DNA of 64,000 nt from Citrobacter freundii (GTDB taxonomy: Bacteria; Bacteroidota; Bacteroidia; Chitinophagales; Chitinophagaceae), in contig QFQQ01000019.1 of the NCBI GenBank assembly GCA_003243445.1, positions 1 to 64,000 of the forward strand, written 5' to 3'. Positions 1 through 9,100 of the stretch are shown here, one piece after another. Both the position numbers and the translations under genes were made by a program. Position 1 is the stretch's first letter. The number at the start of each line of letters is the position of its first letter. The notes beneath the pieces were generated by a model. It did no database searches. It worked only from the letters and a program-made list of their open reading frames with translations, and was not told the DNA's origin.

Positions 1-2
1 TC

Positions 3-128
3 GAAACCACTTTCTCCATCATCAAAGCAAAAATGCTTAGAACCATCCACGCCGTCATCCCAGATGGCTTCTTTATCAAGATAGCACTGTTTATTATCAG
101 CTATACCTTTGAAAATATGTTAGTTTAA
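3..128 (+). CDS. 3' end of a transposase-like gene (partial)
   Basis: Open from the window edge to a TAA, giving 41 C-terminal residues. The segment reads ETTFSIIKAKML, then RTIHAVIPDGFFIKIALF, then a hydrophobic tail. A Glu followed by TxFSxIK and a short hydrophobic C-terminus resembles the ends of DDE transposases of the IS4/IS5/IS982 type. That is pattern resemblance only. The rest of the gene lies outside the window, so the family cannot be decided. A 17-bp-arm inverted repeat overlaps the stop codon and may terminate transcription. Confidence 0.4.
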   Translation, partial: ETTFSIIKAKMLRTIHAVIPDGFFIKIALFIISYTFENMLV

Positions 129-167
129 CTAGCAAGTTGGGTTAACTAATCCAACTTGCCAGTTAAA
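124..167. repeat. Inverted repeat, AACTAGCAAGTTGG motif (class D)
   Basis: Arms TTTAACTAGCAAGTTGG and CCAACTTGCCAGTTAAA pair with one mismatch around a 10-nt loop. The same motif recurs singly at about 17004, 17272 and 17456. At 17.0 kb, as here, it is followed within about 25 nt by a GTTCGATGGCCGA-type heptamer. It overlaps the stop of the transposase-like fragment and could act as a terminator, but there is no clear T-tract. Confidence 0.7.
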
Positions 168-534
168 GTATTATGGTAGTTCGATGGCCGAATATCCAAC
201 ATAAAAAGGGGAAGTAGACACTTCCCCCGGGGTTGCTTCACATGAGAAAACGAAAAAACAAGGACGTTCCAACACCAAACTTTGTCAGATCGGGTGTAAA
301 ATAGGCCGGTTAATGTTGCCGGATATTGTTGTCAGCATAAACGACGATTGTGGCTACGTGAATCGAAGAAGGTAAAAGAGATTAACGGCGATTGCACCAA
401 ACCGGGATTTTTGAAAAAACAGGAAAAATTTAACGCCATTTTTTCCACAGAAGCGTATTACTACAGGCTAATGCAGAAGATCGGAAAATCGTTTTACTTA
501 TTTTTACCATGATTAACTACCAGTTGCTTATCTG
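129..534. other. Intergenic region with hairpin and heptamer remnant
   Basis: Holds a short GTTCGATGGCCGA heptamer remnant (about 179-192) and a hairpin at 208-227 (GGGGAAG TAGACA CTTCCCC). On the minus strand the hairpin is followed by a run of six T. The rest, up to the permease start at 535, shows no gene, RNA or clear promoter that I can support. Confidence 0.5.
208..227 (-). terminator. Short hairpin with TGTCTA loop, terminator-like on minus strand
   Basis: GGGGAAG/CTTCCCC stem with loop TAGACA (TGTCTA on the minus strand), followed on the minus strand by TTTTTT. A near copy with the same loop lies at 22660-22675. No minus-strand gene ends just upstream of it here. Confidence 0.45.
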
Positions 535-3195
535 ATGGAGAAACAGGACCGTATATGGCAATTGTTCGCCCGTAAAATGGCGCACGAAGCATCCGAAGAT
601 GAATTGCAGGAACTGAACGACCTGGTAAAGGACGATCCGTCTATGGATATGCAACTGCAACTGATGGCAGAATTCTGGAATAACTCCTCCGCTGCGGCCA
701 ACCCGCAAAATGATGAAGCGTTCAACAGGATCCTGGAACAGGCTGGTGAAGAAGAAATGCCACCCTTGACCAAACCTGTTGAACCAAAGAAAACGGCCCC
801 ACCACGTCTGCGTAAACTAAAGCTGCCCGTGTTCAACCGCAGTATGCTGCGCAATTACGGAACGGTGGCATGGCGCAATCTCGCCCGCAATAAAAGTTTC
901 TCGCTGATCAATATAGCAGGGCTTGCATTAGGCATGGTCAGCGCATTGGCGATCCTGCTCTGGGTGGCGAAGGAGCTAAGTGTTGAACAGTTTCACAGTA
1001 AGAAAGACAGGATCTACCAGGTACTTAACCGCGCAACATTTGATGGAGAAAAACAGGTTTGGTGGTCAACACCAAAACCGCTTGCGGCTGTATTGCAGAA
1101 TGATTATCCGCAGGTGGAGACCGCGGTCCGGCTGAACTGGGTGATGTTGTTCGTTCTGCATGCCGGCAATCAGCAATACCAGTTGCCGGGTATATTTGCT
1201 GATCCCGGTTTTTTCAACCTGTTCGATTTTCCGTTACTCAAAGGTGATCCCAAAACCGCACTCGCCTCAGATTATTCGATCGTACTGACTGAATCAATGG
1301 CCAATAAACTTTTTGGCAATAAAAATGTGTTGGGACACTCTGTGCGGATCGACAGCACGGACTATTTCACCGTCACCGGTATTGTAAAAGATCCTCCACC
1401 CAATTCTATTTTCAGATTCAATTATATCGTTCCCTGGACTTACATGAAGAAAGTGGGTTGGGATGATGACCAATGGCAGAACAGCAACATCAGTACCATG
1501 GTGCTACTGAAACCCGGCGTTACCGAAGCGGACGCTAATCATTTATTCGCCAACATCGTTAAAAAACATGTACCGGATTCGGAGAATGAACTGTTTGTCC
1601 ATCCGATGAAAAAATGGCATCTCTATTCAAGATTTGAGAATGGAGAGATTGCGGGCGGCAATATTGAATACGTAAGAATGTTCACCGTGATCGCAATCTT
1701 CATCCTGCTGATCGCCTGTATTAATTATGTGAATATGAGTACAGCAAGAAGCCAGAAGCGTGCGCGGGAAGTGGGCATCCGTAAAGTAGTAGGTGCGGAA
1801 CGGGGTTCATTGATCACGCAATTCCTGGGAGAATCGATCCTTGTTTCTTTTCTCGCCGGCATTATTGCCTTGCTGTTACTTTATCCAACACTCCTCGGTT
1901 TCAATTGGCTGATACATGACGAACTAACGATCCCGTTTGGCGATTACAGGTTCTGGCTTTCTGCCGTCGCATTTATACTTGCAACAGGCGTTCTTGCCGG
2001 CATATATCCTGCATTCTATCTTTCATCCTATCAACCGGTGAAAGTATTGAAAGGACATTTCAAAAAGATCAGGGTATTTGTAACGCCAAGAAAGATGCTG
2101 GTGACCATGCAATTTTCCTTTGCGCTGGTTATGATCATCTGCACGATCGTGATCTACCGGCAGATCAAACATACGCAGCAACGTGATCCCGGTTACAATG
2201 GCAAAGGGCTCGCGTATATGTATATGAAAGGAAAAATGTCGCAGAATTATTTCAATATAAGAAAAGAACTGCTCGCAAGCGGTGCCATCTCCAATATCAC
2301 ACGCACCGATTGTCCGATCACAGATGTATGGACAAGCAATGACAATTACAAATGGCCCGGGCTGGAAAAAGGGAAGCGATTCGAGGTGCTGCGGTTCTCA
2401 ACAGATCTTCATTACGTTTCCGCAATGGGACTGCACTTAAAGAGTGGCCGCGAGCTTGACGTAGAAAAATATCCTGACGATACAAGCGCTGTTCTGCTGA
2501 ATGAAGCAGCGGAAAAACTGATGCATGTTTCTCCCGGGCAAAAGATCACACAGGATTCAAAAGAACTGACTGTTGTCGGAGTGATCCGTAACTTCATTCC
2601 GTTCATGCCTCACCAGGCTTTTATGCCCGCGGTGATACACGGCGATACAAAAAATTTTGGCGCTATTTCTTTCCGTCTGAATACAGCAAATGACAGAGAG
2701 GAAAACCTGGCGGTAATTGCAAAGATCTTCAAAAAATATAACCCGGATTATCCGTTCGAATATTTCTTTGCAGATGAAACTTATGCCAGTAAATTCAGCG
2801 GGCAAAAAACGCTGGCAACACTTGCGGCATTGTTTGCCGGACTGACGATCTTTATTTCCTGCCTTGGTTTGTTTGCACTTGCTGCCTGCCTGGCAGAAAG
2901 CCGTATCAAAGAGATCGGTGTAAGAAAGGTGATGGGAGCTTCGGTGGCGCGTATCACCACCTTATTATCAAAAGACTTTTTCCAACCGATCATCTGGGCG
3001 ATCATTATCGCCACGCCCGTGGCATGGTGGTGTATGGATCAATGGTTGAGCGGATACTCCTATCACATCAATGTCAGCTGGTGGATGGTAGCATCGGCGG
3101 CGCTGCTTGTAGTCTTGATTGCGATCGCAACGGTAAGCTACCAAACCATCAAGGCGGCGGTTGCAAATCCTGTAAAAAGCTTACGGACTGAATAA
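535..3195 (+). CDS. FtsX/MacB-type ABC transporter permease with FecR-like N-terminal extension
   Basis: An 886-residue inner-membrane permease. Residues ~1-100 are soluble and begin MEKQDRIWQLFARKMAHEAS, resembling the N-terminus of FecR-type anti-sigma proteins. The usual permease start (RNYGTVAWRNLARNKSFSLIN, first TM ~120-143) follows. A MacB-like periplasmic core comes next, then two FtsX domains marked by REVGIRKVVGAERGSL (~415) and KEIGVRKVMGASVARI (~800). Such permeases normally work with a separate MacB-like ATPase in export or envelope signalling, and no ATPase gene is nearby. The ATG at 535 is the only start that keeps the N-terminal extension. The gene ends 5 nt from the converging DUF3307 gene. 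Permease assignment is firm; the role of the extension is inference. Confidence 0.9.
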   Translation: MEKQDRIWQLFARKMAHEASEDELQELNDLVKDDPSMDMQLQLMAEFWNNSSAAANPQNDEAFNRILEQAGEEEMPPLTKPVEPKKTAPPRLRKLKLPVFNRSMLRNYGTVAWRNLARNKSFSLINIAGLALGMVSALAILLWVAKELSVEQFHSKKDRIYQVLNRATFDGEKQVWWSTPKPLAAVLQNDYPQVETAVRLNWVMLFVLHAGNQQYQLPGIFADPGFFNLFDFPLLKGDPKTALASDYSIVLTESMANKLFGNKNVLGHSVRIDSTDYFTVTGIVKDPPPNSIFRFNYIVPWTYMKKVGWDDDQWQNSNISTMVLLKPGVTEADANHLFANIVKKHVPDSENELFVHPMKKWHLYSRFENGEIAGGNIEYVRMFTVIAIFILLIACINYVNMSTARSQKRAREVGIRKVVGAERGSLITQFLGESILVSFLAGIIALLLLYPTLLGFNWLIHDELTIPFGDYRFWLSAVAFILATGVLAGIYPAFYLSSYQPVKVLKGHFKKIRVFVTPRKMLVTMQFSFALVMIICTIVIYRQIKHTQQRDPGYNGKGLAYMYMKGKMSQNYFNIRKELLASGAISNITRTDCPITDVWTSNDNYKWPGLEKGKRFEVLRFSTDLHYVSAMGLHLKSGRELDVEKYPDDTSAVLLNEAAEKLMHVSPGQKITQDSKELTVVGVIRNFIPFMPHQAFMPAVIHGDTKNFGAISFRLNTANDREENLAVIAKIFKKYNPDYPFEYFFADETYASKFSGQKTLATLAALFAGLTIFISCLGLFALAACLAESRIKEIGVRKVMGASVARITTLLSKDFFQPIIWAIIIATPVAWWCMDQWLSGYSYHINVSWWMVASAALLVVLIAIATVSYQTIKAAVANPVKSLRTE

Positions 3196-3199
3196 AGAC

Positions 3200-3913
3200 T
3201 TATAGTTTGATCAGGTAATTCACCAAAATACCCGTTACAATAGAAAAGCATACGCTGATCAATGAGCCGATGAGCACGTATTCCGTTTTTTGTTCCTGTT
3301 TTTCTTTTTCACTGAAACGAAGCAGGCCTTTTGCAGTGATCAGCAAACCGATCGCGGCATATTGATTTTGCAAAAGAAAGATGAGGATCAGGGTACGTTC
3401 CAGGATCCCGATCCATTTGCCAGCGTTGGCAAGACCTGCCGCATCGGGCAATTCCTCCCGCCATTTCCTCGTCATCTGATCAATAGCGATCCCCGATGGA
3501 AAACTAAGGAACAGGAATGCAGTGACAATGATCCAGAATGAGCGATTCCTGCCAAGCGAGGCACCTGCTGCCATCAGGTCACTCCAGTCATAAAAAGTCT
3601 GCCAGAAACAGATCAGTATCACCAATACATGCAAAGCCTGGTCGATCAGGAAGTAAACCGGGTTTACAGGACGGTAAGATTTCCATCCGTCGATGACCAC
3701 ATGCGTGATAAAGATGATGAGTGCGAAATACCAGTATTGCCATCCCATAAATAATAACGCAAGCGCACCGGCAATAGCACCATGTATATATAAGGAAGAA
3801 GAAGCAAAATGTTTCTGTTGCCGTTCATTCACCCAGCTTTTTGGTTGAAACACGAAATCTGCCAGCAGGTGCGACAGGATCAGTTTGACCAGCCATATTA
3901 GCGCCATGTTCAT
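3200..3913 (-). CDS. DUF3307 membrane protein
   Basis: A 237-residue protein with about six hydrophobic segments. The N-terminus LILSHLLADFVFQPKSWVNER and the later HVVIDGWKSY fit the DUF3307 family of integral membrane proteins, whose function is not established. The start ATG overlaps the stop of the upstream satD-like gene by 4 nt (3910-3913), so the two are translationally coupled in one operon. The coupling to a SatD-like regulator suggests a membrane effector under its control; that is inference. Confidence 0.85.
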   Translation of the reverse strand: MNMALIWLVKLILSHLLADFVFQPKSWVNERQQKHFASSSLYIHGAIAGALALLFMGWQYWYFALIIFITHVVIDGWKSYRPVNPVYFLIDQALHVLVILICFWQTFYDWSDLMAAGASLGRNRSFWIIVTAFLFLSFPSGIAIDQMTRKWREELPDAAGLANAGKWIGILERTLILIFLLQNQYAAIGLLITAKGLLRFSEKEKQEQKTEYVLIGSLISVCFSIVTGILVNYLIKL

Positions 3914-4527
3914 AGAGACAGTTGTTTAACGAAGTAATCAAATTTAGTCAAAAGTTCCTGCAGGCGCTGCCATCTTGCAGCCTGTGCCATCCGGTTTATG
4001 GTGGGTTGCGCTTTCTTTAATTTTTTGGCAACTTCCTGTTGTGTTTTCCCTGAAAGCAATTCGGTGATCACTTCCGCCTGTTTGGGAGTCATCACTTCGA
4101 AGATATCATCTGCGAACGAGCAGATGAGTGCAAACATTTCATTGAAAAGTGTTTTTGATGAACTGATCACCAGCATAGGGCCCTTGTCAGTCATTGCATC
4201 AAAGGCGCGGCCTGAGAGCAGGAAGGGTGCACCTTTGGCGGATGACAGATCACGAACGGGTGAAGCCTGCTGATCGATGCCGATACTTTGCCTGATATCA
4301 AAATTAAACCCCGTCCTGTCAATCCTCCTTGCAGCGCAGCGCATGAGAAAAGCGAGCTGCAATGCTTCTGCTGCATTTTTTACGTACAACTGAAAGCTGT
4401 CCCCACGGTAAACAGCATAAGGCCGCTCCCCCGCTATTTTGGCCATATCCCTGTATAGCTTTGTTTCTTCAGCTTTCTGCAGAAGCGTAGAGCCTGCAAT
4501 ATCGCCGGTGATCACTGCATTCAGCAT
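3910..4527 (-). CDS. SatD-like protein with C-terminal HTH
   Basis: A 205-residue soluble protein. The N-terminus MLNAVITGDIAGSTLLQK and the segment YAVYRGDSFQLYVKNAAEAL match the start of SatD-family proteins, named for the acid-tolerance sat locus of Streptococcus. The last ~60 residues (LTPKQAEVITELLSG-like, then TQQEVAKKLKKAQPTINR) form a helix-turn-helix. It heads a two-gene operon with the DUF3307 membrane protein. The 100 nt upstream contain repeated TATAGC/GCTATA half-sites that could be its own operator. Family assignment is fairly sure; the regulatory role is inferred from the HTH. Confidence 0.75.
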   Translation of the reverse strand: MLNAVITGDIAGSTLLQKAEETKLYRDMAKIAGERPYAVYRGDSFQLYVKNAAEALQLAFLMRCAARRIDRTGFNFDIRQSIGIDQQASPVRDLSSAKGAPFLLSGRAFDAMTDKGPMLVISSSKTLFNEMFALICSFADDIFEVMTPKQAEVITELLSGKTQQEVAKKLKKAQPTINRMAQAARWQRLQELLTKFDYFVKQLSL

Positions 4528-4536
4528 ATTGTCTTT

Positions 4537-4558
4537 TTATAGCAAAAATAAGCTATAA
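4537..4558. promoter_or_regulatory. Candidate operator upstream of the satD-like operon
   Basis: TTATAGC (4537) and GCTATAA (4552) form an inverted repeat with an 8-nt spacer, starting 10 nt upstream of the satD-like ATG. Further ATAGC half-sites follow near 4568 and 4595. The whole 4530-4625 stretch is AT-rich. A binding site for the SatD-like HTH protein is a reasonable guess but is not shown. Confidence 0.4.
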
Positions 4559-4626
4559 TTTTATAAAATAGCATTTAAATACTATAAACAGGAATATAGC
4601 CATTTTAAGGTATAAATACCAATCAC

Positions 4627-5013
4627 TTATAAATCACCTGACTTTTTCTTCCGGCTATATTTCGCACGGGCGCGTTCCCTGCGGGCTTTTTCCAGTTTGT
4701 CTTTATAGAGAAGAATATCTTTTTCTTTAATGGAGTCGAATATCTGACCAAAGTCGATCATACTCATGCCAAATGCTTCGAGTATAGCAGTCCAGGTAGA
4801 AGATGCCGCATTTTTCCTGCCCATTGTGATATTAACAAGAGTAGCTTTGGGAATACCAGAAGCGGCTTCCAGGCGGCTGAAACTGCTGATGATGTTTTTA
4901 TCCACGACGCCTTGTGCTTTTTTATGCTGCAACAGTGCCTTATTCTTTTCCATGATCAGCTTTAAGGCCAGCCCCCACTTCAATAGTATGTATTGCTTTT
5001 CCCTGCTCTCCAT
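4627..5013 (-). CDS. XRE-like helix-turn-helix protein
   Basis: About 128 residues from MESREKQYILLKWGL. A possible upstream ATG adds six residues but would extend into the opposite intergenic space. Residues ~40-85 (SFSRLEAASGIPKATLVNITMGRKNAASSTW) look like a lambda-repressor/XRE DNA-binding fold. The C-terminus is highly basic (KARRERARAKYSRKKK). It lies divergent from the ECF sigma gene, with a TGGTAT-n8-ATACCA dyad between them. Target and ligand are unknown. Confidence 0.7.
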   Translation of the reverse strand: MESREKQYILLKWGLALKLIMEKNKALLQHKKAQGVVDKNIISSFSRLEAASGIPKATLVNITMGRKNAASSTWTAILEAFGMSMIDFGQIFDSIKEKDILLYKDKLEKARRERARAKYSRKKKSGDL

Positions 5014-5048
5014 TGAACCGGAAAAGAACAAGGATTTTTAAAATTAAC

Positions 5049-5068
5049 TGGTATGCTATCGAATACCA
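5049..5068. promoter_or_regulatory. Dyad between divergent XRE and sigma genes
   Basis: TGGTAT and ATACCA separated by 8 nt form a perfect 6-bp-arm dyad in the space between the minus-strand XRE gene and the plus-strand sigma gene. This is a typical position for an autoregulatory operator. No second copy was noticed, so the call is weak. Confidence 0.3.
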
Positions 5069-5216
5069 TCATAAAAAAAATCTGTACTTTTATCATAGGG
5101 TCAACACGATAAATTACTACTCCGATTTAAAAGTCCCCGGCAGGTTTTATCCCCACGACATTACTGCTAAGTATTACTCCCCTGCCCATTGTATTGTTCA
5201 TTTCAAAAGCACCACT

Positions 5217-5777
5217 ATGAAAACTGTTTCTATAAAACGGAACATGGAGAGCTATGCCACTGCTTTCCAGCAAGGGATCAATGAAGGCATCAGGGTCCTG
5301 TTTGACACATGGTATCCGGATCTGTGTGGTTATATCTGTTCGCTCATCAATGACCAGCCTTCTGCAGAAGAGATCGCATCGGAAGCATTTGTAAAAACAT
5401 GGCAATACCGTCAGCAATTTTCATCCGCCGATGAGATCAGGGCATACCTGTTCACCATTGCGCGGCGGGATGCTGTAAGACTGTTGCAGGATCGTCAAAA
5501 GAACAGGCAGGTATCAGTATCCGAACAAATCTTACTGACGAAAGGACAATCTCCCGAAATACTGCAGGCTGAAATAAGCGAAGCGATCACCGATGCCATT
5601 CATACATTACCGCCGCGTTGCCGGCAGATCTTTGAGCTTTTATACATAAAAGGCATGGACACATCGGAGATTGCACGGGAATTAGTAATATCTCCCTACA
5701 CCGTAAGAGCACAAAAAGCGAGAGCGATCAATCTTTTAAGACCCAAATTGCTCACCGTGCTGAGTGAAAAAGCGTAA
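5217..5777 (+). CDS. ECF-type RNA polymerase sigma factor
   Basis: A 186-residue protein from ATG 5217. The longer open frame back to 5013 is rejected because its 68 extra residues are low-complexity and overlap the XRE start region. Region 2 is FDTWYPDLCGYICSLI through AEEIASEAFVKTWQ and AYLFTIARRDAVRLL. Region 4 is LPPRCRQIFELLYIKGMDTSEIARELVISPYTVR. In Bacteroidota such sigma factors usually pair with a FecR-like anti-sigma and a SusC/SusD pair, but none follows here. The only FecR-like stretch nearby is the N-terminus of the permease at 535. Regulon unknown. Confidence 0.9.
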   Translation: MKTVSIKRNMESYATAFQQGINEGIRVLFDTWYPDLCGYICSLINDQPSAEEIASEAFVKTWQYRQQFSSADEIRAYLFTIARRDAVRLLQDRQKNRQVSVSEQILLTKGQSPEILQAEISEAITDAIHTLPPRCRQIFELLYIKGMDTSEIARELVISPYTVRAQKARAINLLRPKLLTVLSEKA

Positions 5778-6008
5778 ACCTCAACACCTGAAGTAAAACA
5801 GACCCAAAACAGCCCGCAAATAACAGTTAAAAAACACCGGTTCATCCCGTTTTTTAACCTTTTCACTCAATTTAATCCGCTATCTACTCAACTATTATTG
5901 CATAAACCGACTCCGCGTCGTATTCTTGCAATGGTTTTTCATAGGATATTGGATTTTAAACGGGGCAGGATGTCTATCCAGCCCTTTTTTTATACCAGCA
6001 CGAGTTCA

Positions 6009-6086
6009 TTCGATGTTGGATGTTCGATGGTCGATGGTCAAATTTCCCGGCTTTCGACCATCGAACATCCAACATCCAACATCGAA
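6009..6086. repeat. Class A palindrome with 7-nt tandem repeat arms
   Basis: The left arm reads TTCGATG TTGGATG TTCGATG GTCGATG GTC. The right arm, on the opposite strand, reads TTCGATG TTGGATG TTGGATG TTCGATG GTC. The arms (31 nt each) pair with few mismatches around a ~16-nt loop. Related heptamer palindromes lie at 17034-17442, 25734-25877 and 61656-61904. Confidence 0.85.
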
Positions 6087-6117
6087 ACAATCCATAATGA
6101 CTTCATATAAAGAAAAA

Positions 6118-6137
6118 GGGTCGCCTCTCAGCGACCC
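6118..6137 (-). terminator. Rho-independent terminator of the FG-GAP gene
   Basis: GGGTCGC/GCGACCC stem with a 6-nt loop, 23 nt past the stop of the minus-strand FG-GAP gene. On the minus strand it is followed by a T-rich run (TTTTTCTTT). Confidence 0.75.
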
Positions 6138-6159
6138 CATTTACCCTGGAACTCACTCA

Positions 6160-9100
6160 TCATTGCTCATTAAAGATCAGGCGTACCGTGCTTAGTTTGT
6201 TGTTATTTTCATCATGGAGTGTTACCATGTAAACACCGGGAACTAAGTTGCGGTTACGGTTCATCACTTCTGTTTGCTGGTGATCGCGGAGATTTATTTT
6301 TCTTGTTTCAAATAAAATACCCGCCGTATTGTATAAGCGTAGTGTATACTCGCCCTTTTGATAGCCAGACAACCTGATGCTGATCTGCTGATAAGCAGGG
6401 TTGGGCACTGCTGCCATTAAGCCAGGGTTGATCTGATTGAACTGAACGACGATCGTATTGGTATAAACAAATTTACCATTGTCATCCGCCACTTTCAGAC
6501 GATAATAGTTATTGCCAAAGGCTGGACTGACATCAGTATAATTATACGTCACGCGCTGCAGATCCTTTGCCTGCACACTGCCGATATTGGTAAACTGTGT
6601 TCCGTCTGTACTTCTTTCCACTTCATAGCGGCTGAGATCTTTTTCGTCCACTGCCATCCATTCAAGACCAACAGCTTTATTGCTGATCTTTTCACCCTTG
6701 AAGCTGATAAGCGTTGCAGGTAATGTAACAACGCCACAAAGGTCTGCATTAAACGAATAGGCCTTACCGATACCATTGTTGTCCGCCACAAAACTGAGCA
6801 GCGTTCCTGCAGTATTCCCAAGATTGAGCAGACCTGCGCCAAAGTCAAGCGAATTTGCCGGGCCGCCAACAATCGAGCGTACAGGATTTCCCGCACCATT
6901 TGTATGACCACCGCCGGCCACACTGAAACCTAACAGGGCCGTTGCATTCACACCAAGAAGTGGCGAAGTAACGGAAGTGAGATTCCAGGCAAACCATGGA
7001 GTGTATGTGCCATCCGGTTTTCCAAGCAATACGTAAGCGGATCCGCCTACGACGTTTGGACCGATCAGCGGCACAGCTGTAGAAAGCGGTTCACCCACAA
7101 TTATATCGGCATTGTTATCACAATTCACATCCAGCAGATTATCCATGCTCGCGCCAAACAGCAGGGAAGTATTCAATGCCTGGCCGTTTAAGATGCCAAG
7201 GATCGAGCTCTGTCTGGGGGAATTGATCGTTTGTATAGGTAACACAGGGCTTGTGATCGCAGCCGTTTGTTTCTGGAATACACTGATCGTTCCGGCTTTC
7301 AATTGCAATCCGCCCACCACATTACTCAATACACTTGATACAGGAGCACCCACGAGTACATTACCATTCCTTGCGCCTGCAATATCTTTCACTCCCCTTA
7401 TAGAATAGCCGAAAAGATTTGCGGCACTGCTCAACAAGCCATTTGCACTGGCCTGAAGACGGCCTGCGGCCGTTGTGCTCACGCTGCCGCTTGTTCCGGC
7501 AAACACATACGCAGAACCACCAACAACCTGGCCTGACAAAGCATTCGCCACACTGGGATCCAGCACAAGGCTGCCGATAAGATTGCTGAGATTCAAACCT
7601 GCGGGTGCACCTACGATCACATCGCTGATCGCATCATTGGTGTAAAGCCCGGCATTTTCCACGCTGTAACCAAATAACAAACCTTCGATCTGTCCATTCA
7701 CCAATGGGCTGATCAACGGCCCGGCTACAGTCCATAATGCCGCACCACCAGGTAATGCCGTAACGATCGATTGGATCGCAGCGCTGAGCCCAAGCAGACT
7801 GCCTGTAGGTGGGTCCAGTGAGATCCGCGTGGTGAAGCCACCACTGAGATAAACAAAAGCACCACCCGTTTTTACATTTGTTATACCTGATACTCTCGCA
7901 TAAGTCGGCGCTCCTGCAATGATCTCGCCTCTTCCATCACCATTCACATCTCCTGCTACACCTACAGAAAAACCAAGCAGTGAATTAATTGCAATGGTTG
8001 TTATTGAAAGTTCCGCAGTTGAAAGTGTGACGCTGATCGTAGGCGCCATATTCAATGTGCCGGTACCGGCGAGTACCTGCGCATCAAAAAGATAAACGCG
8101 GCCGACACGGCCTGAAACAGGCACCCCGAAATTGAGCGTAACGCTTTCCAGCGGTGCTCCTACAATAATATCAGGCTGGGTATTTCCAACTGTTCCTACC
8201 ACATCACCTGCGGTTACACTCAATCCGAAGAGTCCGCCGCCAACCAAAGCAGTTGGCTGTAATACGTGGTTAGGCTGGGCGGGTAATCCTCCACCTGATC
8301 CATAATAAACGAATACGGCACCAACGCCCAGCAACGAACCACTACCGCTGATGACATTTGCCATAGAAGGAGCACTAACGGCAACGTCATCAAATCCATC
8401 TCCATTCACATCACCCAGACCGGTCACAGTATAGCCGTACAACGACTGCACCTGCAATTGAAGATTCGTCAGCAACGCAGGGATAAGGCCATCGGCCGAA
8501 GTCGTCCAGTCCGGACTCTTGTTCAGCGGATCAATGATAATGGGATACACCGCTTTTTCATCATCCACCACCAACGAAAGTTCTTTGCCTTTTTCATCAA
8601 GGCTCATATAAGCATTCAGTGGTTGATGATTGGCATCCCATACCTTCAGGTCTTCATAGATTAATCTTGTTTTTTTCGCTCCGTCATTATCAGATAGCTG
8701 AAGACTTTGCCGATTGATCAGTCTTGCAGACAGTCGCGTATCCAGTAATAACGTCACATTGAGTAAACCCCGTTGACCGGGATTTTCCTGAACGATAAAA
8801 TTTTGCCGCAGACCGGATTCATCATTCCGGTATTCAACATTGGCAAAGCCAAAGTGCTGCGTGAGTACGTTATCGGCGTTATCGATCCTTTGCGGATCAC
8901 CGAAATAAAATACATTGTGATCTTTTCCGATCGATTTAAGACGGAATGATACTTTCCAGTCGGCCTCCTTATCGTCCAGCCGCATCGGTGATGCTGTATA
9001 ACCACCAGGAGTGATCATATAGCTGACCTTGTTGGTTGGACTGATGGTCCGGTATGCATTTCCTTCAGAAGCATGAAACGAGTATTCAAACTGTTTGATC

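Larger units (their letters stand above)
5778..6159. other. Intergenic region with 7-nt-period hairpin
   Basis: Between the sigma gene and the 3' end of the FG-GAP gene. It holds the heptamer palindrome at 6009-6086 and a terminator at 6118-6137. The first ~230 nt (5778-6008) show no gene or signal I can support. Confidence 0.5.

Noticed and set aside
5013..5216. A 68-residue N-terminal extension of the sigma factor
   Set aside because: Its start coincides with the XRE gene start, the residues are aromatic/basic low complexity, and sigma region 2 begins only after ATG 5217.
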